Below are positions 1 through 5,448 of a stretch of 7,321 nucleotides of DNA, piece by piece. Source of the DNA: an uncultured Methanomicrobiales archaeon (GTDB taxonomy: Archaea; Thermoplasmatota; Thermoplasmata; Methanomassiliicoccales; Methanomethylophilaceae); assembly GCA_946528255.1 (NCBI GenBank), contig CAMMYR010000027.1:1-7321 (forward strand). Direction: 5' to 3'. A program made the translations under genes and the position numbers. Within the stretch, counting starts at the first letter, position 1; every line of letters begins with the position of its first letter. A model generated the notes under the pieces. It was not told where the DNA came from, ran no database searches, and was given only the letters and a program-made list of their open reading frames with translations.

Positions 1-189
1 GAGATCCGTGTCCGCGGCCTGAAGAACCAGGAGACCTCCCTCAAGGAGAAGTACACCGTCCTCCAGCAGACCATCAGCGTCGCGATGGGCAACGCTCCCG
101 CCTCTTCCGAGGACGAGGAGCGAATCCATCTCCGAAACCGCTTACCCTTCTTCTATTCTATATACACGTACGGGTATTATCCCGTATGA
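1..189 (+). CDS. 3' end of an unidentified protein (partial)
   Basis: Frame 1 is open from the window edge to a TGA at 187-189. The first 40 codons look like real protein: a charged, helix-prone stretch (LKNQETSLKEKYTVLQQTI) followed by an acidic tail ending SSEDEE, typical of a cytosolic C-terminus. I do not recognise the family. From codon CGA (121-123) onward the composition changes abruptly to an aromatic-rich stretch of about 22 residues read from AT-rich DNA that contains the TATA box of the next gene. The biological end is therefore probably just before 121. Against this, the standard TGA overlaps the downstream ATG as ATGA, a common coupled-gene arrangement. The body holds two arginines (CGT, CGC) and no CGA. 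Confidence 0.6.
   Translation, partial: EIRVRGLKNQETSLKEKYTVLQQTISVAMGNAPASSEDEERIHLRNRLPFFYSIYTYGYYPV
121..123 (+). other. CGA codon at the expected end of the 5' partial gene
   Basis: This in-frame CGA directly follows the acidic end EDEE. What follows reads through a promoter-like AT-rich region. It is one of five such CGA codons in the window and a candidate non-standard stop. Confidence 0.4.
157..165 (+). promoter_or_regulatory. TATA box of the ABC transporter operon
   Basis: TCTATATAC stands out in GC-rich DNA. Its centre is about 25 bp upstream of the ATG at 186, the usual archaeal TATA-to-start distance. The transcript would therefore begin at or next to the ATG and be leaderless, and no Shine-Dalgarno sequence precedes that ATG. 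Confidence 0.65.
169..186 (+). promoter_or_regulatory. Inverted repeat at the ABC operon start, candidate operator
   Basis: TACGGG-TATTAT-CCCGTA is a perfect 6-bp inverted repeat with a 6-bp AT-only spacer. It lies between the TATA box and the predicted transcription/translation start, and its last base is the A of the ATG. A dimeric repressor bound here would block RNA polymerase. The regulator is unknown. Confidence 0.45.
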
Positions 190-926
190 CGGATGCGCTC
201 GTTCTCAACGATGTACGCAAATCCTACGGCAACCGCGAGGCCGTCCACGGCATATCCCTCACCGTCCAGGAAGGCGAGATCTTCGGATTGATCGGCCACA
301 ACGGGGCGGGGAAGACCACAACCCTCAGGATGATATCCACCCTCCTGAGGATAACCTCCGGCACCATCGAGGTCTACGGCCACGATGTGACCAAGGAGCC
401 GGAGAAGGTCAGGGAGCTGATCAGCTACCTGCCCGAGGATGCCGGGGCCTACAAGGACCTCACCGGCAGGAAGTACCTGCAGTTCATCGCCAATTTCTTC
501 ACCGGGGGCGACGACAACGAGGCCATGGTCCAGAGGGGCATAGAGATAGCGGACCTCGGCGACAGGATAGATTCCAAGGTCGACACATACAGCAAGGGTA
601 TGATGCGCAGGCTGCTCATCGCCCGCGCGATCATGACCGCGCCGAAGCTGGCCATAATGGACGAGGTCACATCCGGATTGGATGTCATCAACGCCTACGA
701 GATTAGGGAGATCATCAGGAAGATCGCCGCTTCCGGCGTCACGGTGGTGATGTCATCCCACAACATGTTCGAGGTCGAGATGCTTTGCGACCGCGTCGGG
801 CTGGTGGACCATGGCAACCTGGTGCTGCTGGGCAGGCCGGACGACCTCAAGAGGGAGCACAACGCCGGCTCCCTGGAGGAGGTCTTCGTGAAGGTCATAA
901 AGGCCGCAGAGGGGGCATCCGAATGA
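186..926 (+). CDS. ABC transporter ATP-binding protein (NatA/CcmA-like, ABC-2 exporter class)
   Basis: This is a 246-residue cytoplasmic ATPase that powers the membrane subunit encoded next. Walker A is GHNGAGKTT (37-45). The Q-loop region is YLPEDAGAY (81-89), with Glu where many family members have Gln, a variant I recall from exporter ATPases of this class. The signature is degenerate, YSKGMMRR (135-142). Walker B is LAIMDE (155-160, D159/E160), the D-loop is SGLD (163-166), and the switch histidine is H192 in SSHN. All catalytic elements are present and the length is normal. The start at 186 is supported by the TATA spacing. The stop TGA overlaps the permease start as ATGA, implying translational coupling. 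The family is COG1131-like, and such pairs usually export drugs, lipids or ions; the substrate cannot be read from sequence. None of its 16 arginine codons is CGA. Confidence 0.95.
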   Translation: MTDALVLNDVRKSYGNREAVHGISLTVQEGEIFGLIGHNGAGKTTTLRMISTLLRITSGTIEVYGHDVTKEPEKVRELISYLPEDAGAYKDLTGRKYLQFIANFFTGGDDNEAMVQRGIEIADLGDRIDSKVDTYSKGMMRRLLIARAIMTAPKLAIMDEVTSGLDVINAYEIREIIRKIAASGVTVVMSSHNMFEVEMLCDRVGLVDHGNLVLLGRPDDLKREHNAGSLEEVFVKVIKAAEGASE

Positions 927-2458
927 ACCATCTCGTCAATATCATCAGGAAGGAGCTCAGGGAGCTCCTGACCCCCGGTTCCGTTGCATCCGTGCTGATC
1001 ATGGTCATGCTGTTCGCCGGCCTCGGGACCCTCATAGGAGGGGAGGTCGAGAAGGCCAAGGCCCTCCCGGTGTTCGGCATAGCCAACTGGGAGGACGGGA
1101 CGGTCGTCTTGGATGACGGCACCGAGTGGGATGCCTACGATGCGCTGTACGACCTCTACGAAGGGGCCGTCCCCCCGGGGAAGATGGACGATTACATCAA
1201 GAAGGTGGAGATCGGGACCAAGGACATCTACGATGTCATGAAGGAATACGAGATCGCCTCGCTGATCGTATTGGAGGAAGGATTCTCCGAAACGGTGGAG
1301 CAGATCATGGGCGGCGAAGTCCGGGATAAACCCAAGATCCTGCAGTATTACCTGTACGAGCCGACCGGGATGTTCGGATCCGTATCGTCCACGACGGTCT
1401 CCTCCATAGTGAGCTACCTCAATACCGACCTTTCGGCCACGCTGATCAAGTACAGCGTGGACAACAAGGAGATCTACCCGTTCCTGGCGAACCCGATCGT
1501 ATACGGCGGCGAGGACCTCAGCACCGTGGTCAACGGGAAGGAGTGCAAAGGGGTCACCCCCCAGTCCATCGCATCCGCGGTGTCCAGCAGCACGATGATG
1601 GTCCCGATCATAATCATGATCATCATCATGATGGTCGGCAGCATCGTCATCAGCTCCATGGGATCCGAGAAGGAGAACAAGACGCTGGAGACGCTGCTCA
1701 CGCTGCCCATCAGGAGGACGACCATAGTCACCGGGAAGATCGTGGCGGCGGCGGTCGTGGGATTGGTCTACGGCGCCGCGTACATGATCGGCATGAGCTT
1801 CTACATGAACAACATGCTGAACCCCATATCGTCCGCGACAGGGGAAGACGTCAACCTGAACGATCTGGGATTGGCTCTGACGCCGATGGACTACGCCATC
1901 CTGGCGCTCTCCATGTTCCTGGCGATCATCTGCGCTTTGGGGATATGCATGATCATGGGCGCCTTCGCGAAGAACTACAAGTCCGCGCAGACGATGACGA
2001 TGCCCCTGAGCATCATGGCGATGCTCCCGATGTTCGTCATCATGTTCTCCGGCTGGTACGGGTCCGCCCCGGTCATACAGGCTGTGACATTCGCCATACC
2101 GTTCTCGCACCCGATGATCGCGGTGCAGTCGCTGATGTACAGCGATTACACCCTGGTGTTCTCCGGCATAGCGTATATGGTGGTGTTTGCGTTCGTCATG
2201 ATCCTGATAACCGTCAGGATATACAGGTCGGACATCCTGATCACCGGATTGGGTCAGAACAAGACCGTCCAGACCCTGCTCCGCAGGAAGCGAATCAAAC
2301 GATGCGGGGGCTCCGCCCCCGCCATTTTCCCTGCATCGTGTCGTCATATGCATTGCTGCGATGGCCGATTGCGTTTTGCCCACGGCGGTCGCTCCGGGCC
2401 CTTTCGCTCAATTGACCTTATAGCCCATGATCCCTCATCATTTCGTCCAGGGATCTAG
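923..2458 (+). CDS. ABC-2 type transporter permease (NatB-like)
   Basis: This is the membrane partner of the preceding ATPase, starting at ATG 923 in an ATGA overlap. A much earlier in-frame start at 785 is only a shadow of the ATPase gene. One N-terminal membrane helix (about residues 20-39) is followed by a large hydrophilic, presumably extracytoplasmic domain of roughly 185 residues. About five further helices follow (about 225-245, 273-295, 324-348, 358-378, 411-434). Between helices 2 and 3 lies the ABC-2 coupling segment SEKENKTLETLLTLP, then GK at 271-272. This is the layout of COG1668/NatB exporters. The natural end appears to be TLLRRK at residue 456: the next codon is CGA (2291), and the remaining 54 codons read through a GC hairpin and non-coding sequence. 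Without that tail the protein is 456 residues. Substrate unknown. Confidence 0.9.
   Translation: MNHLVNIIRKELRELLTPGSVASVLIMVMLFAGLGTLIGGEVEKAKALPVFGIANWEDGTVVLDDGTEWDAYDALYDLYEGAVPPGKMDDYIKKVEIGTKDIYDVMKEYEIASLIVLEEGFSETVEQIMGGEVRDKPKILQYYLYEPTGMFGSVSSTTVSSIVSYLNTDLSATLIKYSVDNKEIYPFLANPIVYGGEDLSTVVNGKECKGVTPQSIASAVSSSTMMVPIIIMIIIMMVGSIVISSMGSEKENKTLETLLTLPIRRTTIVTGKIVAAAVVGLVYGAAYMIGMSFYMNNMLNPISSATGEDVNLNDLGLALTPMDYAILALSMFLAIICALGICMIMGAFAKNYKSAQTMTMPLSIMAMLPMFVIMFSGWYGSAPVIQAVTFAIPFSHPMIAVQSLMYSDYTLVFSGIAYMVVFAFVMILITVRIYRSDILITGLGQNKTVQTLLRRKRIKRCGGSAPAIFPASCRHMHCCDGRLRFAHGGRSGPFRSIDLIAHDPSSFRPGI
2291..2293 (+). other. CGA codon at the expected end of the ABC permease
   Basis: This in-frame codon 457 follows LLRRK, eleven bases before a perfect 8-bp GC stem. 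The downstream tail is Cys/His/Arg-rich, has no family character, and contains two further CGA codons. Candidate non-standard stop. Confidence 0.5.
2304..2328 (+). terminator. GC-rich hairpin followed by a short T-run
   Basis: GCGGGGGC (2304-2311), loop TCC, GCCCCCGC (2315-2322) form a perfect 8-bp stem, followed by CATTTT. An alternative outer pairing exists between CGATGC (2300-2305) and GCATCG (2333-2338). The site lies just past the likely end of the permease and between two convergent genes, as expected for a terminator. The T-run is short, and hairpin termination is less standard in Archaea. The hairpin could instead stabilise an mRNA 3' end. Confidence 0.5.
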
Positions 2459-2639
2459 TCTGAGGATCCTTCAGGAAGACCGCATACGCCTCGTCCGCGG
2501 TCTTTATGTCGAATTCATCCTCCAGCTTATCGAAGAACGATTCGCGGAGGACCTCGCTGATGCTTTTGTTCACAGCGGCCGCGTATTGTTCTAGGATCCT
2601 CTTCTCATCGTCGCTCATACGTATGGAACAGAATGCCAT
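2418..2639 (-). CDS. Ribbon-helix-helix / RelB-like (DUF6290-type) small protein, orphan antitoxin or regulator
   Basis: 73 residues from ATG 2639. An in-frame GTG at 2654 would add five residues, but the ATG lies about 32 bp from the minus-strand TATA element, while the GTG is only about 17 bp away and so too close. The N-terminal segment MAFCSIRMSDDEKRILEQYA, followed by KSISEVLRE, matches the beta strand plus two helices of RHH DNA-binding proteins. The C-terminal part, FFDKLEDEFDIKTADEAYAVFLKDPQTRSLDEM, resembles the RelB/DUF6290 antitoxin tail. RHH antitoxins bind DNA as dimers, repress their own promoter and neutralise a RelE-type toxin. No toxin gene is adjacent: downstream is the convergent ABC permease and upstream is the divergent DHH gene. 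It is therefore an orphan antitoxin or a stand-alone repressor. It ends in TAA and has no CGA codon. Confidence 0.8.
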   Translation of the reverse strand: MAFCSIRMSDDEKRILEQYAAAVNKSISEVLRESFFDKLEDEFDIKTADEAYAVFLKDPQTRSLDEMMRDHGL

Positions 2640-2651
2640 CCTATCTGGTGT

Positions 2652-2661
2652 CACATATGTG
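2652..2661. promoter_or_regulatory. CACATATGTG palindrome, candidate RHH operator
   Basis: This perfect 10-bp palindrome lies between the minus-strand TATA element and the ATG of the RHH gene, flanked by GTGT and ACAC arms offset by one base. Position and symmetry suit autoregulation by the dimeric RHH protein. Its ACATATGT core recurs at 2715-2722. Inferred only. Confidence 0.35.
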
Positions 2662-2666
2662 TTACA

Positions 2667-2675
2667 CTATTTATC
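2667..2675 (-). promoter_or_regulatory. TATA element of the RHH gene
   Basis: On the minus strand this reads GATAAATAG. A start about 25 bp downstream would fall near 2645, giving a leader of a few bases before ATG 2639. Confidence 0.45.
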
Positions 2676-2714
2676 GGTCTCATGCCGCAGGTGTCCCATC
2701 GGCCCTGATCGCAA

Positions 2715-2722
2715 ACATATGT
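2715..2722. promoter_or_regulatory. Second ACATATGT palindrome, upstream of the DHH gene
   Basis: This is the same 8-bp core as the palindrome at the RHH start, 62 bp away and just upstream of the TATA-like element of the DHH gene. It could let the RHH protein act on both divergent promoters. An 8-bp palindrome is weak evidence alone. Confidence 0.25.
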
Positions 2723-2725
2723 AGG

Positions 2726-2734
2726 GCTTATCTA
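2726..2734 (+). promoter_or_regulatory. Weak TATA-like element of the DHH gene
   Basis: CTTATCTAC is centred about 26 bp upstream of ATG 2757, implying a leaderless mRNA. It is a poorer TATA match than those of the ABC operon and hpt. Confidence 0.4.
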
Positions 2735-2756
2735 CCCCGACACCATCGCCATCTGC

Positions 2757-3731
2757 ATGATAGGCGATGCCTGCGCGAGGCTGTCCTCCGGGAAGAAGGT
2801 GATTCTGGTCCATTCCAACGCGGACATGGACGCCATAGGGTCGGCGTACGCGCTGGCGAGGGCGTTCCCGCCGGCGGACATATTCGCGCCCAACAGCATC
2901 GACCGCCTCTCCAAGACGGCGGTCGCCAACATGGGCATCCCGATCATGGAATCCTGCGATTTCTCCGATTACGACCTCGTTGTCGTGGTGGATACATCGT
3001 CCCCGGAGCAGCTGGAATGCGATATGGCCATACCTTCGGATGCGCTGATCATCGACCACCACATGCCCACGGGGAAGTGGGACGGGTACATGTTCTACTG
3101 CCAGCAAGGGAGGACCTCCTGCTGCGAGGTGGTCAAGGATATCCTGGACCATGCAGGGGCCGAGATCGACAGGGAAGGGGCGCTGGCGCTCCTGTGCGGC
3201 ATCATCACGGATACCGCCAACCTCCGCTTCGCCGATCCCCGCTCGCTCACGGCATTCGCAGACCTGATGTCCAGGCACTCCATATGCATGGAGGAGGTCC
3301 TCACGCTCACTGCCAATCCCATGACCATATCCGAGAGGGTGGCCGTCATGAAGGGATTGGGGAACCTGAAGTTCGACAGGATCGGGGAGCACGTGGTGGC
3401 CACCGCGGTATGCGGCAATTACGAGGCATCCGTGGCCAGGGCGATAGTGGATTCCGGTGCGGATGTGGCGTTCGTGGCATCCCAGAGGGGCGACACCTTC
3501 AGGGTCAGCAGCAGGGCCACCCAGGACATCGTCTCCAAGGGATTGCACCTGGGGGAGCTGATGAAGGGCCTGGGTACCGAGACGGGGACCGACGGCGGCG
3601 GACACAGCGGCGCCGCGGGGATATCCGGAGTGGGAGACCCGGAGGCCATGCTCTCGATGTGCATGGCCAGGGCCATGGATTTCTTCCGCGTGCTGCGCGA
3701 TAAAGGGATGCGAATCGGCGGAGCTTCTTGA
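2757..3731 (+). CDS. DHH/DHHA1 family phosphoesterase (NrnA-like oligoribonuclease/phosphatase)
   Basis: This is a soluble metal-dependent phosphoesterase. Motif I, HSNADMDAIGS, provides H19, D23 and D25. D79 lies in VVVVDTSS, and D100-H101-H102 is the DHH signature in LIIDHHMP. D152 lies in GIITDTANLRF, and the C-terminal DHHA1 substrate motif GGGHSGAAG spans 280-288. All expected manganese ligands are present and the length is usual for NrnA-like proteins. The family degrades nanoRNAs, pAp or cyclic-dinucleotide products; which of these applies here cannot be told. The start at 2757 fits the start of homology and a TATA-like element 26 bp upstream. The standard stop is TGA 3729-3731, but codon 319 is CGA (3711-3713) after RVLRDKGM, and the six further residues lie antisense to the end of tyrS. 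None of the 17 arginine codons before that point is CGA. Confidence 0.93.
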   Translation: MIGDACARLSSGKKVILVHSNADMDAIGSAYALARAFPPADIFAPNSIDRLSKTAVANMGIPIMESCDFSDYDLVVVVDTSSPEQLECDMAIPSDALIIDHHMPTGKWDGYMFYCQQGRTSCCEVVKDILDHAGAEIDREGALALLCGIITDTANLRFADPRSLTAFADLMSRHSICMEEVLTLTANPMTISERVAVMKGLGNLKFDRIGEHVVATAVCGNYEASVARAIVDSGADVAFVASQRGDTFRVSSRATQDIVSKGLHLGELMKGLGTETGTDGGGHSGAAGISGVGDPEAMLSMCMARAMDFFRVLRDKGMRIGGAS

Positions 3732-4782
3732 CGGTCGCCAGCACTTCCTGCAGGGCCTCCCTGTTCTCAGGGTGCTTGGCGAAGTACTCCGCGACGGGGG
3801 CCAGAGTCTTGGCCATGCCATCGGTGACACCGGTCTTGAGGTCGAACGGGGACAGCGAGCCGCCGAAGTATGCATCGGTGAGCTCCTGGTAGCTCCTGTA
3901 AGTTACAGGTCCGCCGTACTTCTCGGGGCGGTCCACGAACACCTCTCCGTTCCTGGGGAGGATGATGTACTTGCAGAGCATCAGCACGGGGTTCTCGTCC
4001 TCGTGCTCCTTCTCCGGAGGGCAGAAGGCCTTCTTCATCTTCTGGGCGATGGCGTCCCTGTCGTCGTGGATCGTGATGTTCCCGCTGGGGTCGCTCTTGG
4101 ACATCTTGCTCTCCACGGGGTCCATCCTGTTCCCGCCCTTCAGGCCGGGGAGCAGGGGCGTGTGGAGCGCGATGGGCTTCCTCCAGCCCAGCTTGTCCGC
4201 CGCATCGCGGGCGAGCATGTGCGCCCTCCTCTGGTCTAGGCCGGCGTATGCCAGGTCCACGTCCAGGCAGAATATGTCGGTCGCCTGGAGGATCGGGTAG
4301 AACATCTTCGCCGCATCGATGTTGTCATCGTTCTCGGACCTTCCCATGATGGTCATGGCCCTCTTGACCCTGGCCAGGGTCGTGGCCTTGCCGACCTTGA
4401 TGACGTTCTCCCAGTACTCGGTCTGGGAGACGAGCTCGCTGGCGTACTTGAACTCCACCTTGTCCTTCGGGATCCCGAGGGCGATGAAGCAGTCCTCCAT
4501 GTATTTGGCGCAGGTCCTGATGTTCTCCAGGTCCCCGCCGAGCTTGTCGTTGATGTAGGCGTGCCAGTCCGCCCAGAATATGATGACCTTGAATCCGGCG
4601 TCCGTGAGGTCGCGGATCTTCTGGGCCACGAGCACCCATCCGAGATGGACCATCCCGGAGGGCTCGAATCCAATGTATGCCACCGGCTGCTCCTTCTCCG
4701 CGAGCAGCTTGCGGAGCTCGTCCTCTGCGATGAGCTCCTCCGAGTTCCTTGTCACCAATGCGAATCTCTCTTCGACATCCAT
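3505..4782 (-). CDS. tyrS: Tyrosyl-tRNA synthetase (archaeal type)
   Basis: It charges tRNA-Tyr with tyrosine (ATP to AMP and pyrophosphate) in the cytoplasm. It is a class Ic enzyme: YIGFEPSG (36-43) holds the tyrosine-binding Y36; the HIGH-type motif is HLGW (46-49); YPILQATDIFCLDVDLAYAG then DQRRAHMLARD forms the tyrosine/ATP pocket; and KMSKS is at 226-230. It lacks the bacterial S4 domain, as archaeal TyrRS does. The start at 4782 is supported by an AT-rich promoter about 30 bp upstream. The recognisable protein ends at LATVKKLR, residue 355, a normal archaeal length. The next codon is CGA (3717-3715), and the standard-code frame then runs about 70 codons antisense into the DHH gene until 3505, with no plausible protein character. 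The true gene is probably 3715-4782. None of its 19 arginine codons is CGA. Confidence 0.93.
   Translation of the reverse strand: MDVEERFALVTRNSEELIAEDELRKLLAEKEQPVAYIGFEPSGMVHLGWVLVAQKIRDLTDAGFKVIIFWADWHAYINDKLGGDLENIRTCAKYMEDCFIALGIPKDKVEFKYASELVSQTEYWENVIKVGKATTLARVKRAMTIMGRSENDDNIDAAKMFYPILQATDIFCLDVDLAYAGLDQRRAHMLARDAADKLGWRKPIALHTPLLPGLKGGNRMDPVESKMSKSDPSGNITIHDDRDAIAQKMKKAFCPPEKEHEDENPVLMLCKYIILPRNGEVFVDRPEKYGGPVTYRSYQELTDAYFGGSLSPFDLKTGVTDGMAKTLAPVAEYFAKHPENREALQEVLATVKKLRRFASLYRAARGRNPWPWPCTSRAWPPGLPLRISPRRRCVRRRRSPSRYPGPSSAPPGAIPWRRCPGWPCC
3711..3713 (+). other. CGA codon near the end of the DHH gene
   Basis: This in-frame codon 319 is the only CGA in the gene and lies in CGAATCG, one base from the corresponding CGA of the convergent tyrS. 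Candidate non-standard stop. Confidence 0.45.
3715..3717 (-). other. CGA codon at the expected end of tyrS
   Basis: On the minus strand this codon follows ATVKKLR (residue 355), where archaeal TyrRS proteins end. Reading on gives about 70 residues that are purely antisense to the DHH gene. Candidate non-standard stop. Confidence 0.5.
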
Positions 4783-4806
4783 TGCAATCGATGCTCCGCA
4801 TCCGCG

Positions 4807-4820
4807 AATAATATAAAAAG
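4807..4820. promoter_or_regulatory. Shared AT-rich bidirectional promoter of tyrS and hpt
   Basis: AATAATATAAAAAG reads as TATAAAAAG toward hpt (centre about 24 bp before ATG 4840) and as TTTATATTATT toward tyrS (about 30 bp before ATG 4782). The whole gap between the two start codons is 57 bp. It would give a leaderless hpt mRNA and a near-leaderless tyrS mRNA from one element. Confidence 0.6.
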
Positions 4821-4839
4821 GGTAACCAATGGGGAATGC

Positions 4840-5403
4840 ATGGTTGGAAGATTCCCCCTGCTGGAGAGGGCGTATCTGAGCAGTCCCGTGGTGGATATGA
4901 ACGGATATCCCTACTTCGTCAACCCGATCAGCGACGGCGTGCCCTGCGTGGAGCCCGCTCTACTGGAAGAGGTGGTCGCCGGTCTGGAGTCCCTATGCGA
5001 GGGGGATTACGACCTGATCCTGGCCCCGGAGGCCATGGGGATACACCTTGCGGCCGGATTATCCCTCAGAACGGGGAAGCCCTTCTCGGTTATCCGCAAG
5101 AGGAGGTACGGTCTTCCACTGGAAATAGAGGTCTCCTACCGTACCGGCTACTCGTCATCGAAGATGTACATCAACGGTGTCGGGAAGGGGGATAAAGTGA
5201 TCATCGTGGACGATGTCGTGAGCACCGGTGGAACGCTGCTGGCACTATCCGATGCGCTGCGCTCCGCTGGGGCGGAAGTCGTCATGGCGGCGGTGGTCTA
5301 CGACAAATCCGCGGATCTAGGGGAATTATCCGAGAAAACGGGCCTCAAGGTGCGCGCACTGCTCAAAGTGGGCATAAAGGACGGCAAACCCGCGCTGGTG
5401 TAA
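4840..5403 (+). CDS. hpt: Hypoxanthine/guanine phosphoribosyltransferase (archaeal subfamily)
   Basis: A 187-residue purine-salvage enzyme that converts hypoxanthine or guanine plus PRPP to IMP or GMP. The archaeal HPRT N-terminal pattern is visible: LLERAYLSSPVVDMNGYPYFVNPISDGVP (residues 7-35). The PRPP-binding loop is VIIVDDVVSTGGTL (120-133, acidic pair D124/D125). The flexible, basic region IRKRRYG is at 85-91. Related adenine-specific or regulatory PRTases of this fold are an alternative, but the N-terminal pattern favours hpt. ATG 4840 was chosen because homology starts there and the TATA element is 24 bp upstream; the frame is open further upstream only as antisense to tyrS. It ends in an ordinary TAA with no CGA codon, so not every gene here shows the CGA-ending pattern. 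Confidence 0.9.
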   Translation: MVGRFPLLERAYLSSPVVDMNGYPYFVNPISDGVPCVEPALLEEVVAGLESLCEGDYDLILAPEAMGIHLAAGLSLRTGKPFSVIRKRRYGLPLEIEVSYRTGYSSSKMYINGVGKGDKVIIVDDVVSTGGTLLALSDALRSAGAEVVMAAVVYDKSADLGELSEKTGLKVRALLKVGIKDGKPALV

Positions 5404-5420
5404 CCGTACACCCCCTGCTT

Positions 5421-5429
5421 CTTATACTC
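5421..5429 (+). promoter_or_regulatory. TATA element of the TctA-family gene
   Basis: CTTATACTC, centred 24 bp before ATG 5449, sits in the 45-bp gap after hpt. It implies an independent, leaderless transcript. Confidence 0.5.
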
Positions 5430-5448
5430 CGACAAGCGAAGGCGGGGT

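Noticed and set aside
785..922. Upstream extension of the permease frame to 785
   Set aside because: It overlaps the ATPase in another frame and gives an Arg/Gly-rich sequence. The ATGA-coupled ATG at 923 starts a proper ABC-2 N-terminus.
695..2383. A 562-codon open frame on the minus strand across the ABC permease
   Set aside because: It is antisense to a well-supported ABC-2 permease, its product is extremely rich in His, Asp and Arg with no domain pattern, and it is the usual mirror frame of GC-rich coding DNA.
2667..3875. A 402-codon minus-strand open frame across the DHH gene, and a plus-strand frame at 2633-3703
   Set aside because: Both overlap the DHH gene, which has every catalytic motif. 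Their products are Arg/His/Gly-rich and unlike any protein.
120..4766. The 7-mer GCGAATC recurring at 120, 2290, 3710 and 4760 as a possible regulatory or repeat element
   Set aside because: The copy at 4760 is inside the 5' coding part of tyrS and has no terminal role, and the tyrS and TctA cases of terminal CGA do not share the full 7-mer. The in-frame CGA explains the other sites better than a DNA element does.
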